Shown here: piece by piece, positions 50,268 to 59,667 of the stretch
How positions within the stretch are numbered: position 1 is the first letter of the stretch
Layout of the letters: each line of letters starts with the position of its first letter
From: Sphingobium_A sp965228065
Lineage (GTDB): Bacteria > Pseudomonadota > Alphaproteobacteria > Sphingomonadales > Sphingomonadaceae
Direction: 5' to 3'
Length of the DNA stretch: 64,000 nt
Assembly: GCA_965228065.1 (NCBI GenBank)
Contig: OZ245788.1
Location: 5,952,001-6,016,000 of the forward strand
Position numbers and translations under genes: made by a program
Notes under the pieces: generated by a model
Database searches by the model: none
Told to the model about the DNA's origin: nothing
Seen by the model: the letters and a program-made list of their open reading frames with translations, nothing else

Positions 50268-51746
50268 ATGAAGACCGCAGTGGTCATCGGCTCAGGCTTT
50301 GGCGGGCTGGCGCTCGCGATCCGCCTCCAGGCGGCGGGAGTCGAAACAACGGTGATCGAGGCGCGGGACAAGCCCGGCGGCCGCGCTTATTATTGGGAAA
50401 AGGACGGCTTCACGTTCGACGCCGGCCCCACCGTGATCACCGACCCGGCCTGCCTGCGCGAGCTGTGGGCCTTGTCCGGGCACGACATGGCCGCGGATGT
50501 GACGCTGACGCCGGTCAAACCATTCTACCGGCTCAACTGGCCCGACGGCACCAATTTCGACTATTCGAACGACGAAGCGCAACTCCGCAACGAGATCGCC
50601 CGGCTCGATCCGGCGGACGTTGCGGGCTATGCCCGCTTCCTCGAATATTCCGCCGGGGTTTATCGCGAAGGCTATGAGAAGCTCGGCGCGGTCGCGTTCC
50701 TCGACTTCGCATCGATGATCAAGGCGGCTCCGGCGCTTGCCAAATATCAAGCGTGGCGGTCGGTCTATTCGATCGTCTCGAGCTTCGTGAAAAGCGAGAA
50801 GCTGCGCGAGGCGCTGAGTTTTCACACGTTGCTGGTCGGCGGCAATCCGATGACGACCAGCGCGATCTACGCGCTGATCCACAAGCTCGAAAAGGATGGC
50901 GGCGTCTGGTTCGCGCAGGGCGGCACCAACCGGCTGGTCGCGGCCCTGGTGACACAGTTCGAACGATTGGGCGGCACGATCCGGCTCGGCGATCCGGTCG
51001 CGCGGATCGAGACGGTCGGCGATCGCGCCACCGGCGTGACGACCGCGAGCGGCTGGCACATCGACGCCGACGCCGTCGCCAGCAATGCCGACGTGATGCA
51101 CAGCTATCGTGATCTGCTGCCTCAGAACAAGCGCGGCGAGCGGGTGGCACGATCACTGTCGCGAAAGCGCTGGTCGCCGTCGCTGTTCGTCGTGCATTTC
51201 GGGATGAAGGGCGCCTGGCCCGGCATTCCGCACCATATGATCCTGTTCGGCCCGCGCTATCGCGGATTGCTGTCAGACATCTACGACACCGGCGTGCTGC
51301 CGCGCGATTTTTCGCTGTATCTGCATCATCCAACCGTCACCGATCCATCGATGGCGCCGGAAGGCCATTCGACCTTCTACGCACTCGCCCCCGTGCCCCA
51401 TATGGGCAAGCTGCCGGTCGACTGGAGCGAGATCGGCCCGATCCTGGAAAAGCGCATCCTCGACGAGGTCGGCCGCCGGCTGATCCCCGACATCCACGAG
51501 CGGATCGTGACCAGCTTCCACTATACGCCCACCGATTTCGGTCGCGACCTGAACGCTCACCTCGGCAGCGCGTTCAGCCTGGAGCCGTTGCTGACCCAGA
51601 GCGCCTGGTTCCGCACCCACAATCGCGACGACGCGATATCAAATCTCTATTTCGTCGGCGCCGGAACGCATCCCGGCGCGGGCATTCCCGGTGTCGTCGG
51701 CAGCGCAAAGGCAACCGCGACACTGATGCTGGAGGACAGGCGATGA
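50268..51746 (+). CDS. crtI: Phytoene desaturase
   Basis: 492 residues, 10 bp after crtY, AGGATGGGG upstream. FAD motif VVIGSGFGGLALAIRL, IEARDKPGGRAYYWEKDGFTFDAGPTVITDP and a C-terminal GAGTHPGAGIPGVVGSAKAT. Desaturates phytoene to lycopene. Its stop overlaps the next ATG (ATGA). Confidence 0.97.
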   Translation: MKTAVVIGSGFGGLALAIRLQAAGVETTVIEARDKPGGRAYYWEKDGFTFDAGPTVITDPACLRELWALSGHDMAADVTLTPVKPFYRLNWPDGTNFDYSNDEAQLRNEIARLDPADVAGYARFLEYSAGVYREGYEKLGAVAFLDFASMIKAAPALAKYQAWRSVYSIVSSFVKSEKLREALSFHTLLVGGNPMTTSAIYALIHKLEKDGGVWFAQGGTNRLVAALVTQFERLGGTIRLGDPVARIETVGDRATGVTTASGWHIDADAVASNADVMHSYRDLLPQNKRGERVARSLSRKRWSPSLFVVHFGMKGAWPGIPHHMILFGPRYRGLLSDIYDTGVLPRDFSLYLHHPTVTDPSMAPEGHSTFYALAPVPHMGKLPVDWSEIGPILEKRILDEVGRRLIPDIHERIVTSFHYTPTDFGRDLNAHLGSAFSLEPLLTQSAWFRTHNRDDAISNLYFVGAGTHPGAGIPGVVGSAKATATLMLEDRR

Positions 51747-52324
51747 AGCGCCTCGCAATCTATTGCGGATCGGCCACGCCGACCGATCCGATCTATATCG
51801 AGTCAGCCCGAATGGTCGGCCGTACCCTTGCCGAACGCGGAATCGGCGTCGTTTATGGCGGTGGCCGGCTGGGCCTGATGGGCGCAGTCGCCGACGCCGC
51901 ACTCGAAGCGGGCGGCGAAGTGATCGGGGTGATTCCCGACGCGCTGGTCAATGCCGAGGTCGCGCATTGCGGCTGCACCGCGCTTCACACCGTGCAGACC
52001 ATGCACCAGCGCAAGCAGCTTTTCACCGATCTGTCGGATGGCTTCGTCTCGATCCCGGGCGGGGTCGGCACGATGGACGAATTGTGGGAAGCGGTGAGTT
52101 GGGCGCAGCTCGGCTATCATGAGAAGCCGGTCGGGCTGCTCAACGTCGCCGGCTATTACGACCATCTGATCGCCTTTGCCGACCATATGGCGGAGGTCGG
52201 CTTCGTCCGTCCGCAGCATCGCGGGATATTGATCGTCGACGACATGCTCGACGGATTGCTTGCGAAGATGGCCGATTATCGTCCGCACCAGACGATCTTC
52301 CGCATGACGAGCGATCAACTTTAG
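51743..52324 (+). CDS. LOG-family phosphoribohydrolase
   Basis: 193 residues, in ATGA overlap with crtI. YGGGRLGLMGAVADAALEAGGEVIGVIP and PGGVGTMDELWEAVSWAQLG are the lysine decarboxylase-like/LOG motifs; the PGGxGTxxE signature is intact. The family includes cytokinin-activating 5'-monophosphate phosphoribohydrolases, general nucleotide hydrolases, and proteins of unknown role. Its place between crtI and crtB, translationally coupled, is unusual and noteworthy. I see no reason it should act on carotenoids. Confidence 0.93.
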   Translation: MKRLAIYCGSATPTDPIYIESARMVGRTLAERGIGVVYGGGRLGLMGAVADAALEAGGEVIGVIPDALVNAEVAHCGCTALHTVQTMHQRKQLFTDLSDGFVSIPGGVGTMDELWEAVSWAQLGYHEKPVGLLNVAGYYDHLIAFADHMAEVGFVRPQHRGILIVDDMLDGLLAKMADYRPHQTIFRMTSDQL

Positions 52325-52464
52325 GACGGGCTGCCATTCAGGTGATGCCGGGCTACGAACGGCACTGCCCTGTGCTTCCGGTGCTCACGTACTGAAGTAC
52401 GCTGCGCTCCGGTTCTCGGTCAGCACCATTCTCGCTCCGGCCTGACCTGAATGACAGCCCGTCC
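52324..52464. repeat. 149-bp-type palindromic element, copy 2
   Basis: Outer arms 52324-52343 and 52445-52464 pair over 20 bp with one mismatch. The core 52374-52412 has GCTTCCGGTGCTCACGTAC and AAGTACGCTGCGCTCCGG, as in 15995-16143. It lies just after the LOG stop, and crtB starts 59 bp past it. Confidence 0.8.
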
Positions 52465-52523
52465 TTCGTTACCATCCCGGATGCGCTTGCGGGCGTTAGC
52501 GATGACGGGCATGTCGAACTTCG

Positions 52524-53483
52524 ATGGCTGCCCACGCCCCCTTGCCCACCCGCGACGCGATCGTTGCCACCGCCGGCGAAAGCATCGCGCGCGGCTCGCA
52601 GAGCTTCGCGATGGCAAGCCGGCTGTTCGATCGGAAGACCCGTGAGCGCGCCTGGTTGCTTTATGCCTGGTGCCGGCGCTGCGACGATCTGGCCGATGGG
52701 CAGGATCATGGCGGAGCGATGGGCGTCGTCGTCGATGCTACCGAACGTCTGGCGCTGATATCCGAGCGCACCGAACGCGCATTGGCGGGTGAGGTCATCG
52801 GCGATCCCGCCTTCGACGCGCTGCGGATCGTCGCCGCCGAATGCCGCATCCCATCCGCTCTGCCTCGCGATCTGGTCCAGGGTTTCGCGATGGACGCTGC
52901 CGACTGGCGACCGCGCAGCGAGGACGACCTGCTCACCTATTGCTATCATGTCGCCGGCGCGGTCGGCGTGATGATGGCGATCGTGATGGGCGTCGATCCC
53001 GACGACCGAGACACGCTCGATCGCGCCTGCGATCTCGGTCTCGCCTTCCAGTTGGCCAATATCGCACGCGACATTGCCGAGGATGCGGCGGCCGGGCGCT
53101 GCTATCTGCCGCTCGACTGGCTGACCGAATTCGACATCCCACCCGGCGAGCATATGAAACCGCCCTATCGCGCCCGGTTGGCGGTCATGGCGAAACGGCT
53201 GGCGGATAGCGCGGAGGCCTATGAAGCGTCGGCCCGGATCGGTGCGGCCAAATTGCCGTTCCGCGCGCGCTGGGCGGTGCTGGCCGCGGCCGGCATCTAC
53301 GGCGACATCGCCCGCACCGTCCGTGCGCGCGGCGAGCAGGCCTGGGATCATCGCGTCGTTGTCGGCAAGGCCGCAAAGCTGGGCTGGGTGACACGGGCAT
53401 ATGTGCAGGCACACGGGCGGCCGGGTGCATCCGTGACGCGTGAAGGGCTTTGGACGAGGCCAGCTCAACCTTCGTCACCCTGA
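52524..53483 (+). CDS. crtB: Phytoene synthase
   Basis: 319 residues. Squalene/phytoene synthase fold: AWCRRCDDLADGQ (first Asp-rich motif), YCYHVAGAVGVMMA, FQLANIARDIAEDA (second Asp-rich motif) and RCYLP. Condenses two geranylgeranyl-PP to phytoene. Separated from LOG by the palindromic element, so it may have its own promoter. Confidence 0.96.
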   Translation: MAAHAPLPTRDAIVATAGESIARGSQSFAMASRLFDRKTRERAWLLYAWCRRCDDLADGQDHGGAMGVVVDATERLALISERTERALAGEVIGDPAFDALRIVAAECRIPSALPRDLVQGFAMDAADWRPRSEDDLLTYCYHVAGAVGVMMAIVMGVDPDDRDTLDRACDLGLAFQLANIARDIAEDAAAGRCYLPLDWLTEFDIPPGEHMKPPYRARLAVMAKRLADSAEAYEASARIGAAKLPFRARWAVLAAAGIYGDIARTVRARGEQAWDHRVVVGKAAKLGWVTRAYVQAHGRPGASVTREGLWTRPAQPSSP

Positions 53484-53562
53484 ACTTGTTTCAGGGTCCA
53501 TGTTCGAGCGATCACGGCAGTGCGGGTTGAAACATGGATGCTGACACAAGTTCAGCATGACG
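53473..53562. repeat. Extragenic palindrome, CTGAACTTG type
   Basis: CGTCACCCTGAACTTGTTTC at 53473 pairs imperfectly with ACAAGTTCAGCATGACG ending 53562; CCATGTT/AACATGG pair inside. Overlaps the crtB stop. This type is widespread in sphingomonads. Confidence 0.7.
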
Positions 53563-53590
53563 ATTAAGGTGCTGCCCTCAACCACTCCCT

Positions 53591-53718
53591 CCGCTTGTCC
53601 CGAGCAAAGTCGAGGGACGTTTGGGTCCCGCGCCGCGTGTCTCGACTTCGGCCTATAGGCCGAAGTTTATCCTGAGCGCCCGCCCTGGCGGGCAGTCGAA
53701 GGGCTCGACACGAACGGG
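53591..53718. repeat. Extragenic palindrome, second CCCGAGC-type copy
   Basis: CCCGAGCAAAGTCGAGGGACG and a later TCGACTTCGGCC/GGCCGAAG pair, ending CAGTCGAAGGGCTCGACACG. Resembles 33220-33332. It fills the gap between convergent crtB and crtZ, where both transcripts must end. Confidence 0.6.
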
Positions 53719-53746
53719 TTTTGTGGGCGTGCTGCTCCCTGTTGCT

Positions 53747-54265
53747 CTAGCCGTCCAGACCGCCAACAGGCGCCCGCACCCCGGCTCGCTCTCGCCGCTT
53801 CAGCTCGGCCTTCAACGCTTCCGGTTTCGGCGCCCAGAGGAAGCCGAAGCTCACCGTGCCTTCTTTGGTCTCCACCACATGGTGCAACCGATGCGCCTGG
53901 ACGATGCGCTTCATATAGTCGGAGCGCGGCACGTAACGATGATTCAGCCTTTTGTGGACGATCACGTCGTGGAAGCCGAAATAGATCGCGCCATAGCCCG
54001 CAATCCCCGCGCCGGCCCAAGTCGCCCAATCGCCCCAGCCGAGCTGGACGCCGCCCAGGATCAGCAGGATCGAGGGGATGGCGAAGATCACGGCATAGAG
54101 ATCGTTGAGTTCCCAATTGCCGGTGCGCGGGCGGTGATGGCTTTCGTGGAGGAACCAGCCCGGTCCATGCATCAGCCAGCGATGCGCGACATAGGCGAAG
54201 CCCTCCATCGCGACGATGGTGGCGATAAACAGGAGGATACCGAGCGCCCAGTGCATGGCAGTCAT
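53747..54265 (-). CDS. crtZ: Beta-carotene hydroxylase
   Basis: 172 residues from ATG 54265. Fatty acid hydroxylase superfamily: AHRWLMHGPGWFLHESHH, FGFHDVIVHKR and AHRLHHVVETKEGTVSFGFLWAP are exactly CrtZ-like His-boxes. Adds 3,3'-hydroxyl groups to beta-carotene to give zeaxanthin. Convergent with crtB. Confidence 0.95.
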   Translation of the reverse strand: MTAMHWALGILLFIATIVAMEGFAYVAHRWLMHGPGWFLHESHHRPRTGNWELNDLYAVIFAIPSILLILGGVQLGWGDWATWAGAGIAGYGAIYFGFHDVIVHKRLNHRYVPRSDYMKRIVQAHRLHHVVETKEGTVSFGFLWAPKPEALKAELKRRERAGVRAPVGGLDG

Positions 54266-54305
54266 ATAGGGACGCTGTCCCGGCCTGTCATGCAGGGGAA
54301 TCCCC

Positions 54306-54719
54306 TTATTCAGGCATTCCGAACGCGGTGCGAACCGGTGCGGGGATGGTCCGCGGCTTGCCGTCGGACAGGTCGACATGAACATGGACCAGCTCGATCT
54401 CGGCGCGCAGATCGTCGGCATCAGCGCCATATAGCGCGATGGCGAAGGTGATGCTCGAATTGCCCATGCGGGCGACGCGCATCAGGCCATCGATCTCCTC
54501 ATCGACGCGGATCGGCTTGCGATACTCGACAAGCGCGCGGACGACATGACAGTCGAACTCGGCACCGGCGGCTTCATGAATGCCCGCAGCGCGCCAATAT
54601 TCGGTCAGCACGAGGTCCGCATATTCCAGGTAGCGCGAATTGAAGACGACCGCCTGCGGGTCGACCTCCGCATAACGGACGCGGAACCGGTGCGAGAATG
54701 GATAATCGGCGCGGGACAT
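54306..54719 (-). CDS. Acyl-CoA thioesterase (YbgC-like hot-dog fold)
   Basis: 137 residues. Hot-dog motif RVRYAEVDPQAVVFNSRYLEYAD with the catalytic Asp region, HVVRALVEYRKPIRVDEEID and a C-terminal VHVDLSDGKPRTIP. 4-hydroxybenzoyl-CoA/YbgC subfamily. Substrate unknown. Upstream of crtZ in the same direction by 40 bp. Confidence 0.9.
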   Translation of the reverse strand: MSRADYPFSHRFRVRYAEVDPQAVVFNSRYLEYADLVLTEYWRAAGIHEAAGAEFDCHVVRALVEYRKPIRVDEEIDGLMRVARMGNSSITFAIALYGADADDLRAEIELVHVHVDLSDGKPRTIPAPVRTAFGMPE

Positions 54720-54805
54720 AGGCCGGCAATGGCGGAGGGCGATGCGGCTTTCAAGACCGATCGATCGCGCCGCCCCTGCAGCAGGTCCCTCATCGCCAAT
54801 CCGGC

Positions 54806-56251
54806 CTATCGCCAGAATCGCTTGGTATCGAACAATTCCTCATAGGCGTCTTCCGCCGCGCCGATGAGGTGCTTCTTGCGATCCTGTGCCGACAGGCTGG
54901 ATGCCTCCGCCTGTGTGATGCCCAGCTTTTCGAGCAGCCGCGGCGCGGTCACGAGGTCGTTGAGCGCGCCGAGCTGATCCTGCAATGCTTCGAGGGCGGA
55001 GACGAAGCGCCTCTGGCGCCGCCTCTCCTTCCTGCGCTCGAACAGCTTCGCGAAGAATTCCGCCGCATAGCGCAGTTTCTTGGCGTTCCTGCGCACCGCG
55101 TGCCGGGCCTCATCGTCACCCTTCGCCAGATCGCGCCCGCCCCGCCTGACTTTGCGGCGAAGCCGATCGAGCGCATCGACGGCGAACAGGCGCGCCGGGC
55201 GCGTGCCGTCATCATCACGGAACGTCGCTCGGTCGGTGCCCGCGATCCACTCCGCCAGATCCAGCATGAGCGTACGGGCGCGCGGCGAAGACAGCGCTTC
55301 CTGGACGCGATCATAGGCGGCCTCGCGTGCCATCGCGATGCGATCATGCACGGCGCCGGGTTCGGCCCGCTCCAGCAGCACATCGACATTGCGCGCCTCG
55401 CCCAGTTCCGAAGCAAGCCAGCGCAGCCCCTCGCGCAGCGCAGCGCCATCATTTCCGATCATCGGCTTGAAGATCGAAAAGGCGGACCGCAGCCGGCGCA
55501 GCGCAATGCGCGCCTGATGCAGGGCATCGGCATCGCCGCTCCCCAACAGAATCGCCTCGTTGAGCCGAAAATGCCGGATGCAGGACTGCATGATCTGTCG
55601 CAAGGCTTGCGCCGCGGTCATGTCGTCCGCGAGCTTCACGGCTTCGGCCTTGGCCATCGTCGGCAGCGGTCCGGTCAGGCGGTAGCCGCGCTCCGACTTG
55701 GTCAGCACGCCAAGGCGCACCGGCGCGACCGCGTCGAGCTTGCGGGCAAAAGCGAACAGCGCGGCTGGGTCGCCGGCCTTCAGCTCGAGCTCGATTTCGC
55801 AGATCGGCGAGCGACGCTCTCCGGCTATGGCCTCACCCCGATCCACAACCAGCTCGATCGTCGCATCCCCCTCGACGACGATCCAGCTATGCCGGTCGAT
55901 CTTCACCTCGAACGCGGGCGCAACGGTCTCCGCAACGTCGCCGAGCAGTGCCGGGATCGGCACTTCATGGTCCAGGATCGGCCTGTCGTCCCTGACCGGC
56001 CGTTCCCACTCGGATCGCGCGAACAGGCCCGCCGCGCCCGGCCCACTCGCCTTGACCGTCTGTATGCGCTTCCGGCCGGACCGGCGGATGCGCAGCGAAA
56101 ACCCCGCTTTCTGCAAATCTCGGTCGGGCGTGTCGAAATAGATCGACGTCTGCCGTGCCTTTTGCGGGTCGCCCGGCAGCACGCCCGACGCTTCGATCCG
56201 CTCGGCGGCGTCCCGCGTCAGCTCGAGCTTGAGTTCGATTTCGTCCGCCAT
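54806..56251 (-). CDS. CYTH-CHAD domain protein
   Basis: 481 residues. N-terminal CYTH triphosphate-tunnel domain begins MADEIELKLEL (ExExK as Glu4-x-Glu6-x-Lys8), with RIRRSGRKRIQTVK and LELKAGDPAALFAFA. The CHAD domain occupies about 205-475 (His/Arg-rich helices such as ALHQARIALRRLRSAFSIFK, KKLRYAAEFF). Inorganic triphosphate hydrolase activity is typical of CYTH; CHAD binds polyphosphate. Together they suggest association with polyphosphate granules, which would be interesting beside PHA genes at 62 kb. Confidence 0.92.
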   Translation of the reverse strand: MADEIELKLELTRDAAERIEASGVLPGDPQKARQTSIYFDTPDRDLQKAGFSLRIRRSGRKRIQTVKASGPGAAGLFARSEWERPVRDDRPILDHEVPIPALLGDVAETVAPAFEVKIDRHSWIVVEGDATIELVVDRGEAIAGERRSPICEIELELKAGDPAALFAFARKLDAVAPVRLGVLTKSERGYRLTGPLPTMAKAEAVKLADDMTAAQALRQIMQSCIRHFRLNEAILLGSGDADALHQARIALRRLRSAFSIFKPMIGNDGAALREGLRWLASELGEARNVDVLLERAEPGAVHDRIAMAREAAYDRVQEALSSPRARTLMLDLAEWIAGTDRATFRDDDGTRPARLFAVDALDRLRRKVRRGGRDLAKGDDEARHAVRRNAKKLRYAAEFFAKLFERRKERRRQRRFVSALEALQDQLGALNDLVTAPRLLEKLGITQAEASSLSAQDRKKHLIGAAEDAYEELFDTKRFWR

Positions 56252-56292
56252 AAGCGCACATTCTCACCAATCGAGGATTCCGTCACGCCACC

Positions 56293-57264
56293 CTACCGCG
56301 CGTCCTGCACGTTCGTCCGCCAGGTCGGGATATAGTCGACGCTGCCGCGGCACTCGCCCATTTCCGCCTGCGCCGCCAGGCGGAAGCGCTGCCCGTCCCA
56401 GGCGAAGCTGCTCGTTACTCCGCAATCGCCGAGACCACGCCCCTTGGCGTAAGTGTCGAGCAGACGCTTGCCTTCGTTCCAGGAAGGATTGACGAGCGAA
56501 TGCGAGTCCCCGCCCATGCCGGGGCTGGAATCGAACGCGGCGGGCGTGATCCGCCCCGTCTCGTCGACGATCAGCGCGATACCGAAATAATTATAGGCAC
56601 CATTGCCACAGGGCTGCATCACCAGCGCCAGGCTATGACCGGCATCCAGCCGCACCGCGTCGGGCTCCAGCGATTCCCGATCGATCTCACAGCCCAGATC
56701 GCCGAACTGCTTCAGGGTTTCAGCCTGCGAGATGGTGCGCGGCGGCAGGTCCGATGCGGCGGGACGCAGGATAACGGGTAGAGCCGGCGCCGGCGGCACC
56801 GTGGTCAAGGCCCCCTTGCGAACCAACGCGCTCGTCGTGCCGACACGCTGCTGACGATCGTCCATATAGAGCAAGGCAGCACTCGCGCCCGAAAGCGAGA
56901 CGGCGGAGATCTGCGTCCCCGCCGCATCGAGCACCGGCAGCGACGGATCCCGCCGCAATGCGTCGAGCACCGCCGGCACGTCCTTCGCGGCGACTGCACC
57001 ATTGGCGGAAAAGCCAATGCGCCGCTTGCCCACGCCAAGAGCACGCCCCTTGTCCGGCACGGTGACGGTGATTTCGGGGACGGCATTGGTGCCCGCAGCG
57101 CGGGTGACGACCAGAGTCGTACCCTCAAGATCGCTTTCGGGCATCAGCGCAACCGCCTGGCAGGCACGGCCATTGTCGCAACCGACGATCCAGTCGCGGA
57201 AGGTTTCGAGCGTGGTGGGTTGGGGCGCCGCGACCGCAGCCAGCAGCAACAGCGCCCCCACCAT
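56293..57264 (-). CDS. DUF1176 secreted protein
   Basis: 323 residues from ATG 57264, just after the aminotransferase stop, no ribosome binding site. Signal peptide 1-14. DUF1176 core: FRDWIVGCDNGRACQAVAL, ITVTVPDKGRALGVGK, LGCEIDRESLEPDAVRLDAGHSLALVMQPCGNGAYNY. C-x-x-x-C pairs suggest disulphides. Function unknown. Confidence 0.82.
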   Translation of the reverse strand: MVGALLLLAAVAAPQPTTLETFRDWIVGCDNGRACQAVALMPESDLEGTTLVVTRAAGTNAVPEITVTVPDKGRALGVGKRRIGFSANGAVAAKDVPAVLDALRRDPSLPVLDAAGTQISAVSLSGASAALLYMDDRQQRVGTTSALVRKGALTTVPPAPALPVILRPAASDLPPRTISQAETLKQFGDLGCEIDRESLEPDAVRLDAGHSLALVMQPCGNGAYNYFGIALIVDETGRITPAAFDSSPGMGGDSHSLVNPSWNEGKRLLDTYAKGRGLGDCGVTSSFAWDGQRFRLAAQAEMGECRGSVDYIPTWRTNVQDAR

Positions 57265-57269
57265 GCAGG

Positions 57270-58475
57270 TCAGCCCGCCCGGGCGGGCGCATTCACGCCC
57301 ATGCTCTGGAGATATTTGCGGACATTGCGCGCCGCCTGGCGGATGCGATGCTCGTTCTCGACCATCGCGATGCGGACAAAGCCTTCGCCGTCCTCGCCAT
57401 AACCGACGCCGGGCGCCACCGCGACGCCGGCATGGGTCAGCAATTGCTTGGAGAATTCCAGGCTGCCGAGATGGGCGAGCGCAGGCGGCAGCGGCGCCCA
57501 GGCGAACATCGATGCGCGCGGTGGCGGAATGTCCCACCCCGCCCGGCCGAAGCTTTCGACCAGCACGTCACGACGATGCTTGTAGAGCTGGCGGTTCTTC
57601 TCGACGATGTCCTGCGGGCCATTGATCGCGGCGACGGCGGCAGCCTGGATCGGCGTGAACGCACCATAATCGAGATAGGATTTGACCCGGGTCAGCGCGG
57701 AGATCAGCGTCTTGTTGCCCACCGCGAACCCCATGCGCCAGCCGGCCATCGAATAGGTCTTCGACATGGAGGTGAATTCGACCGCGACATCCTTCGCGCC
57801 GGGCACCTGCAGGATCGATGGCGTCGGGCAGTCGTCGAAATAAATCTCGCTATAGGCGAGGTCGGACAGCACCCACAGGCCATGTTCCTTGGCGAAGGCG
57901 ACGACACGCTCGTAGAAAGCGAGATCGACCACTTCGGCGGTGGGGTTGGACGGATAGCCCATCACCAGCACCGAGGGCTTGGGCACCATGAAGCGCACCG
58001 CCCGTTCGAGCGATTCGAAATAATGCTCATCGGGCGTGGTCGGCACCGATCGGATGCTCGCCCCGGCGATGATGAAGCCGAAGGTGTGGATCGGATAGCT
58101 CGGATTGGGCGCGAGCACGACGTCGCCCGGCGCGGTGATCGCCTGCGCCAGATTGGCGAGCCCTTCCTTCGAACCCAGTGTCACCACGACTTCGCTGTCG
58201 GGGTCGACATCCACCCCGAAACGGCGGCCATAATAATTCGCCTGCGCCTTGCGGAGGCCCGGAATACCCTTCGACGCCGAATAGCCGTGCGACTTGGGAT
58301 TGCGCGCCACTTCGCACATCTTCTCGATCACATGTTCGGGCGGCGGCAGATCGGGATTGCCCATGCCGAGATCGATGATGTCGTCTCCTGCCGCGCGTGC
58401 CGCTGCCCGCATCGCATTCACTTCGGCGATAACATAGGGCGGCAGTCGCTTGATGCGGTAGAAGTCTTCGGTCAT
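57270..58475 (-). CDS. Alanine transaminase, AlaC type
   Basis: 401 residues. Fold type I aminotransferase: IDLGMGNPDLPPPEHVIEKM, GSKEGLANLAQAIT, YPSNPTAEVVD, SDLAYSEIYFDD and PLP-lysine motif FTSMSKTYSMAGWRMGFAVG. The opening DFYRIKRLPPYVIAEVNAM matches AlaC/LL-diaminopimelate aminotransferase relatives; AlaC (glutamate-pyruvate) is the better fit. Confidence 0.9.
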   Translation of the reverse strand: MTEDFYRIKRLPPYVIAEVNAMRAAARAAGDDIIDLGMGNPDLPPPEHVIEKMCEVARNPKSHGYSASKGIPGLRKAQANYYGRRFGVDVDPDSEVVVTLGSKEGLANLAQAITAPGDVVLAPNPSYPIHTFGFIIAGASIRSVPTTPDEHYFESLERAVRFMVPKPSVLVMGYPSNPTAEVVDLAFYERVVAFAKEHGLWVLSDLAYSEIYFDDCPTPSILQVPGAKDVAVEFTSMSKTYSMAGWRMGFAVGNKTLISALTRVKSYLDYGAFTPIQAAAVAAINGPQDIVEKNRQLYKHRRDVLVESFGRAGWDIPPPRASMFAWAPLPPALAHLGSLEFSKQLLTHAGVAVAPGVGYGEDGEGFVRIAMVENEHRIRQAARNVRKYLQSMGVNAPARAG

Positions 58476-58541
58476 GGCTCCCGTTCCGATTGGAGTTTTT
58501 GGAGCCGGTTTCCTACGCTTTTGGGCGACTTATGTCGAAGC

Positions 58542-59621
58542 CTAATTGGCGGTCGCGGGCCGCCTGGCCGGGACCGCCTTGCCGCGCCGGAACCAGAAGC
58601 TCCAGACCGCCAGGCTGCCGAGCAGTGCGAGCGCCAGGCCCGACACAGTCATGACCAGCCGATATGTCAGGCCACCCACCTTTGCCGCGTGAAGCGGATA
58701 GAACATGTTGAAGCCGCGAACCTGTGCGGGAAGCGCCAGCGCGTCGCGCACCTCGACCAGCCGGCCGGTATCGGCCGCGAAATAGACCACGGTCCGCCCG
58801 TTCGGAGTCCATTCGTCGGGCTGCTTCATCCTGAGGCCGATCAGCCCGCTATCGCTGCGCGGCAGTGAAAGGATGCGGAACTCGGCGTCGGGGAAGCGAT
58901 CGCGGGCAATCCGGACAAGCCCGGCCCAGTCGATCCGGTCGGCAAGCTCGGCCTTCAGTGGCGGCGGCGATTTCAGCGCGCTGCCAATCACCGCAGGTGC
59001 CGATGTGCCGAGCACAAGCGCGGTCACCGGACGGAATATCATGGTCAGTCCGGTGTAGAGCGACAGCAACAGCAATGGTGCGACGAGGATTCCCAGATCG
59101 CGATGCTGGCGAACGATCGCCGGACGGCTCATCCGTCGCGGCCAGAGCCGGAATTCGAAGGTCTTGCGCGTGCGCCACCACAATATGATCCCGCTCACCA
59201 CGAAGAAGAGCCCGCAGATCCCGGCGATGCCCGCCACCGCTTCCCCGGTATCGCCGGCAAAAAGATGGTGATGGAAATCGAACAGCCAGATCTCCGGCCG
59301 CGCCCACTGGCTTTGCCAGGTGCTGACGATCGTGCCGGCCTGATCGGCATAGGCGCCGGCATCCTTGCCGAACGACAGGCGATGGAGCCCGAAATTCTCG
59401 CTGGCGAAGATGATGCTCTGCGGCCGGCCTTCGGGATCGGCCATCAGCCGCGCGACCGTCGCGGCGACAGCCTCGGTCTGCGTCACCTGCGCGTCGCCGG
59501 CATGGGGCAACATCACCCAGGCGTCCTTGTGGACGAGGATCGCGCCCGACAGCCCGAGCAACGCCAGCAACAGCCCGATCAGGCCGCCGGTCCAGCGATG
59601 GAGAAGGTCGAGCGTCTTCAT
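58542..59621 (-). CDS. PepSY-domain membrane protein
   Basis: 359 residues with three or four transmembrane helices: N-terminal LLHRWTGGLIGLLLALLGLS, a mid segment AGICGLFFVVSGIILWWRTR, and RDLGILVAPLLLLSLYTGL, then a final ALLGSLAVWSFWFRRG. PepSY_TM family, probably ferric-reductase-like or receptor-associated. It follows the TonB receptor in an operon. Confidence 0.88.
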   Translation of the reverse strand: MKTLDLLHRWTGGLIGLLLALLGLSGAILVHKDAWVMLPHAGDAQVTQTEAVAATVARLMADPEGRPQSIIFASENFGLHRLSFGKDAGAYADQAGTIVSTWQSQWARPEIWLFDFHHHLFAGDTGEAVAGIAGICGLFFVVSGIILWWRTRKTFEFRLWPRRMSRPAIVRQHRDLGILVAPLLLLSLYTGLTMIFRPVTALVLGTSAPAVIGSALKSPPPLKAELADRIDWAGLVRIARDRFPDAEFRILSLPRSDSGLIGLRMKQPDEWTPNGRTVVYFAADTGRLVEVRDALALPAQVRGFNMFYPLHAAKVGGLTYRLVMTVSGLALALLGSLAVWSFWFRRGKAVPARRPATAN

Positions 59622-59667
59622 TGCAGAGTCACGATCCGGAGATGTCCAAGGTTAGAAACGCCCAAAG

